From Chloroflexota bacterium (lineage in GTDB: Bacteria; Chloroflexota; Anaerolineae; Anaerolineales; DRMV01), in NCBI GenBank assembly GCA_013153335.1, contig JAADEP010000077.1, forward strand, positions 1 to 6,871: 6,871 bases of DNA. Reading direction: 5' to 3'. The position numbers were made by a program, and so were the translations under genes. Below, in pieces: positions 6,378 through 6,871 of the stretch. The notes under the pieces are model-generated. The model worked only from the letters and a program-made list of their open reading frames with translations. It was not told the DNA's origin and searched no databases. The first letter of the stretch is position 1. Every line of letters begins with the position of its first letter.

Positions 6378-6406
6378 AGTCTACATGGTGCGCGGGGATT
6401 TGTCAA
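6378..6406 (-). promoter_or_regulatory. Candidate sigma-70-type promoter for the - strand gene
   Basis: On the - strand, TTGACA (6406-6401) is a perfect -35. After 17 bases, TAGACT (6383-6378) matches 4 of 6 positions of the -10 consensus. Transcription would begin near 6371, giving a leader of about 150 bases before the ATG at 6218. Confidence 0.55.
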
Positions 6407-6642
6407 GATGTTTGAAGGTTAAACGGCAATTTAGCGTGTAGATGTGCAAGACGGCCAGTGCTTTGGGGCTTACCACCGCGGATACGCTTCCCTTACGTTC
6501 GAAAGACGACTGTACTGCAAAATATTCGCATAAATCTGCGGGCTGGACGTGGGAAAGGGCGAAACGGCTTTTTAAAAAAGCGCATTTGCGGATTTTCGTC
6601 CTAAGTTGACGTTCTCTAGGCGAGCAACCTTGCGAAAAAGGG

Positions 6643-6670
6643 TTGACAGGATGGGCCGGTCGCCTATAAT
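6643..6670 (+). promoter_or_regulatory. Consensus sigma-70-type promoter of rnpB
   Basis: TTGACA (6643-6648) and TATAAT (6665-6670) both match consensus perfectly, with a 16-base spacer. The predicted start near 6677 coincides with the start of the RNase P RNA, as expected for a strongly expressed stable RNA. Confidence 0.92.
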
Positions 6671-6676
6671 GGAGGT

Positions 6677-6871
6677 AGGCGTTCGGGTAGCCGGGTGGTC
6701 GCTGCGTCGCGAGGGTTCGCGGCGCAGAGGAAAGTCCGCACTCCACAGGGCACGGCGCCGGGGAAAGCCCGGGAGGGGGTAACCCCTCGGATAGGGCCAC
6801 AGAAACAGACCGCCAGCGGCCCGAGGGCCTCTCGCCCTCGGGTGCGGGCAAGGGTGAAAAGGTGGGGTAAG
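6677..6871 (+). ncRNA. rnpB: RNase P RNA, bacterial class A (5' part, cut by window end)
   Basis: Catalytic RNA of ribonuclease P, which removes 5' leaders from tRNA precursors. Hallmark conserved stretches are present in order: GAGGAAAGTCC (6727-6737), ACAGAAACAGACCGCC (6799-6814) and AGGGTGAAAAGGTG (6851-6864). Supporting helices include a P3-like stem around 6709-6726, CCGGG-GAAAG-CCCGG (6758-6772), GAGGGG-GTAA-CCCCTC with a GNRA tetraloop (6773-6788), and a P12-like stem CCCGAGGGC/GCCCTCGGG (6820-6828 with 6834-6842). About 195 bases are seen; the 3' half, including the partners of P1 and P2, lies beyond the window. The exact 5' end is inferred from the promoter. Confidence 0.97.

Larger units (their letters stand above)
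6219..6642. other. Divergent intergenic region between the - strand gene and rnpB
   Basis: The left part (6219-6372) is GC-rich and reads on the - strand as a structured leader. The right part (about 6407-6640) is visibly richer in A and T, with runs such as TTTTTAAAAAA (6569-6579) and AAAATATTCGCATAAATC near 6520. I find no gene, tRNA or repeat in the AT-richer part; it may hold regulatory sites for either neighbour. An open frame on the - strand at 6381-6851 overlaps rnpB and the promoters and is not credible. Confidence 0.6.

Noticed and set aside
5082..6422. 446-codon open frame on the + strand opposite the duplicated-domain gene
   Set aside because: The - strand frame has a perfect AGGAGG at 6 bases, a promoter candidate, and conservative differences between repeats. 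The + strand frame runs through the other gene's leader and promoter and has Leu/Glu/Asp-rich antisense-like composition.
6567..6581. GCTTTTT-A-AAAAAGC inverted repeat as a terminator
   Set aside because: The one-base loop cannot form a normal hairpin, and the stem is A/T-rich with no following T-tract.
6606..6634. TTGACG at 6606-6611 as a second rnpB promoter
   Set aside because: No -10-like hexamer lies at a suitable distance, whereas TTGACA/TATAAT at 6643-6670 is a complete promoter.
6381..6851. 156-codon - strand open frame
   Set aside because: It lies antisense to rnpB and its promoter. RNase P RNA conservation explains the sequence.

Overview
The window is GC-rich bacterial DNA. It carries one probable operon on the + strand, one uncharacterised gene on the - strand facing it tail to tail, and the 5' part of the RNase P RNA gene on the + strand at the right edge. 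RNase P RNA of the ancestral (type A) layout, a class II lysyl-tRNA synthetase with the variant ISFELYLKRL block, and a mitofusin/FZL-like bacterial dynamin together suggest a Chloroflexota-like bacterium. That placement is inference from sequence flavour and was not tested. No mobile element, CRISPR array, tRNA or phage gene is visible.

Layout. 1-92: C-terminal tail of an unrecognised + strand gene, followed by a very clear intrinsic terminator at 182-215. 93-403: a gene-free stretch holding that terminator, a second hairpin, an isolated TATAAT and a weak promoter candidate. 404-4934: four + strand genes with short gaps or an overlap, namely a 63-residue two-helix membrane protein, a 577-residue dynamin-like GTPase, lysS, and a receiver-GAF protein whose start lies inside the end of lysS. 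4935-5114: convergent intergenic region with a GC-rich hairpin. 5115-6218 (- strand): a 367-residue protein of unknown function built from two ungapped copies of an about 81-residue helical unit plus a basic, probably beta-rich C-terminal domain. 6219-6676: the divergent intergenic region, with a structured leader and promoter candidate for the - strand gene, then a more AT-rich patch, then a consensus sigma-70-type promoter for rnpB. 6677-6871: rnpB, cut off by the window edge.

How it fits together. The operon combines a housekeeping enzyme (LysRS, which charges tRNA-Lys) with two membrane-associated proteins, a probable membrane-remodelling GTPase and a tiny two-helix protein, and with a signalling protein. 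The signalling protein's receiver domain keeps the phospho-acceptor aspartate but has lost the acidic pair, the Thr/Ser and the Lys normally needed for phosphorylation switching. The small membrane protein plus dynamin pair, the degenerate receiver-GAF protein and the duplicated-domain - strand protein are the least conventional items here. None can be given a firm biological role from sequence alone.
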